A DNA stretch of 6,477 bases, taken from NCBI GenBank assembly GCA_023415605.1, contig JAEZKB010000320.1:1-6477 (forward strand). Direction: 5' to 3'. Both the position numbers and the translations under genes were made by a program. Positions 5,685 to 6,477 of the stretch are shown one piece after another. The stretch's first letter is position 1. Each line of letters begins with the position of its first letter. The notes under the pieces were generated by a model, which worked only from the letters and a program-made list of their open reading frames with translations, made no database searches and was not told the origin of the DNA. Origin of the DNA: Pseudomonadota bacterium. Its GTDB lineage: Bacteria; Pseudomonadota; Alphaproteobacteria; Rhizobiales; Devosiaceae.

Positions 5685-6053
5685 TCAGTTGGCCGGCACG
5701 CGGCTCGGGTAGACGTCGTAGTTCTGGCCGTCGACGACGATGCGTACCGCCTTCATGCGTGTCTCGCTCTCGTCTTCCGAGCGATTGCCGATGGCGGTGA
5801 TTTCCGTGCCGGCGGGAGCGGTATCCTCGCTGAAGCCGGCAGCTGTGGTCGGTCCAGGCGGCGCGAGTTCGACGCGCCAGACCACGCCCTCGACATCGAC
5901 CTCGAGCGTGGCGTGTGGATTGCCGACATAGACCTCCTTGACCACGCCGGTGAGTTCGAAGAACCCGTCCTCGGTCCAGGACCAGCCGTGATGGGCCAGC
6001 GCCGGGGTTAGAGTGAGCAGGAGTGCAGCAAGTGCCGTTGGGAGCGGTCGCAT
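5685..6053 (-). CDS. Secreted DUF6152 family protein
   Basis: A 122-residue protein with a clear Sec signal peptide: MRP followed by a hydrophobic stretch ending PALA at residues 17-20. Cleavage after Ala20 would leave a mature protein beginning HHGWSW. The body (GVVKEVYVGNPHATLEVDVEGVVWRVEL at 36-63, then GTEITAIGNRS and MKAVRIVVDG near the end) matches the DUF6152 family as I know it, in which the His-His after the signal and the Asn-Pro-His are recurring. Its many short beta strands suggest a small beta barrel, perhaps OB-like, but this is inference. The ATG at 6053 has GGAGGA eight bases upstream; an earlier TTG at 6107 in frame would add an unlikely proline-rich tail before the signal. 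The DUF6644 membrane protein gene follows after two bases, and the FAD-enzyme gene precedes by 81 bases. It should act in the periplasm; function unknown. Confidence 0.9.
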   Translation of the reverse strand: MRPLPTALAALLLTLTPALAHHGWSWTEDGFFELTGVVKEVYVGNPHATLEVDVEGVVWRVELAPPGPTTAAGFSEDTAPAGTEITAIGNRSEDESETRMKAVRIVVDGQNYDVYPSRVPAN

Positions 6054-6134
6054 GTCCAAGATCCTCCGTGAAGGCAGGAGACTCGGCGCTGGGGACGGCC
6101 GCGGCAAATCACGATCTGGTGGTCACGCCTGAGG

Positions 6135-6477
6135 TCATCTCGCCCCCGCCCTCAGCATCTCCGCCAGCGACGCCGGCATCACCGGCCGGAAGAACCCCGA
6201 GAACAGCCAGAGATTGCTGAGTTCGACCATGGTCTTGCCCGCCGCGAAGCCGCGCAGCAGGCCGGGGTGGGTCAGGCCCAGCAGCGCCCTGCCGCGAGCG
6301 AGGTCGGAATAGAACAGGTCCGCCATCTGCTGGCAGCGCGTGAGGTCGTCCATGACCGGGGCGATCTGGCGGCGGTAGGCTTCCTGCAAACGGCTGGCGC
6401 CGCGCATCGCCTGGCCAATGGCGACGGCGGCTGCCATGCCGGACTTGATGGCATTGTGCAGCCCCTCGCCCAGCAGC
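6135..6477 (-). CDS. Geranylgeranyl-reductase-like FAD-dependent oxidoreductase (C-terminal part only)
   Basis: The last 113 residues of a protein whose beginning lies beyond the right edge. The visible part starts LLGEGLHNAIKSGMAAAVAI, which corresponds to the D-P-x-x-G-E-G-I-x-x-A-x-x-S-G segment after the third FAD-binding motif in the geranylgeranyl reductase / FixC-like family of flavin enzymes. It is followed by a helical C-terminal region with YRRQIAPVMDDLTRCQQMADLFY and a hydrophobic run near LWLFSGFFRPVMP. Known members saturate isoprenoid double bonds or act on related lipids, but many are of unknown role, and the N-terminal Rossmann GxGxxG cannot be checked here. The ATG at 6437 is internal, not the start: the frame is open to the window edge with family-like residues. 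It lies 81 bases upstream of the DUF6152 gene on the same strand and may share its transcript. Confidence 0.8.
   Translation of the reverse strand, partial: LLGEGLHNAIKSGMAAAVAIGQAMRGASRLQEAYRRQIAPVMDDLTRCQQMADLFYSDLARGRALLGLTHPGLLRGFAAGKTMVELSNLWLFSGFFRPVMPASLAEMLRAGAR

Overview
The window looks like ordinary chromosome from a GC-rich alphaproteobacterium, most likely of the order Hyphomicrobiales (Rhizobiales). This is inferred from the strong GC bias at third codon positions, the protein families present (a DUF1737 protein, a rhizobial-style beta carbonic anhydrase, a DUF6152/DUF6644 pair), and two intergenic palindromes (TCCCGGG-TCAAG-CCCGGGA and TCTCCCCTGAGGGGAGA) of a type scattered through genomes of that order. 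A Devosia-like genus would fit, but the sequence alone does not settle it. I see no rRNA, tRNA, CRISPR array, transposase, phage gene or plasmid function.

Layout. Bases 1-474 hold a minus-strand pair: a small DUF1737 protein followed by the first 74 codons of an alpha/beta hydrolase that runs off the left edge. A 71-base divergent gap leads to a plus-strand beta carbonic anhydrase (546-1172). It faces, across an 83-base gap with a small palindrome, a minus-strand two-gene unit: an EamA-type exporter (1693-2568) whose stop overlaps the start of a GNAT acetyltransferase (1256-1696). A 177-base gap containing a large compound inverted repeat separates this unit from asd (2746-3783, minus), the aspartate-semialdehyde dehydrogenase of the lysine/threonine/methionine pathway.

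A 274-base divergent gap follows, and then a BaiN/HI0933-family flavoprotein on the plus strand (4058-5248). A good -35/-10 pair sits so close to its ATG that its transcript may be leaderless. The 3' end of this gene overlaps by 13 bases the 3' end of a minus-strand gene set: the C-terminal part of a geranylgeranyl-reductase-like FAD enzyme (6135-6477, cut by the right edge), a secreted DUF6152 protein (5685-6053) and a four-helix DUF6644 membrane protein (5236-5682, GTG start).

How the genes work together. Three tight same-strand units are visible (hydrolase/DUF1737, exporter/acetyltransferase, FAD enzyme/DUF6152/DUF6644); the rest are single housekeeping-type genes. I found no convincing new defence, mobile or biosynthetic system. 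The least understood part is the DUF6152-DUF6644 pair, whose secreted member is predicted to begin with His-His after signal cleavage, a plausible but untested metal site.
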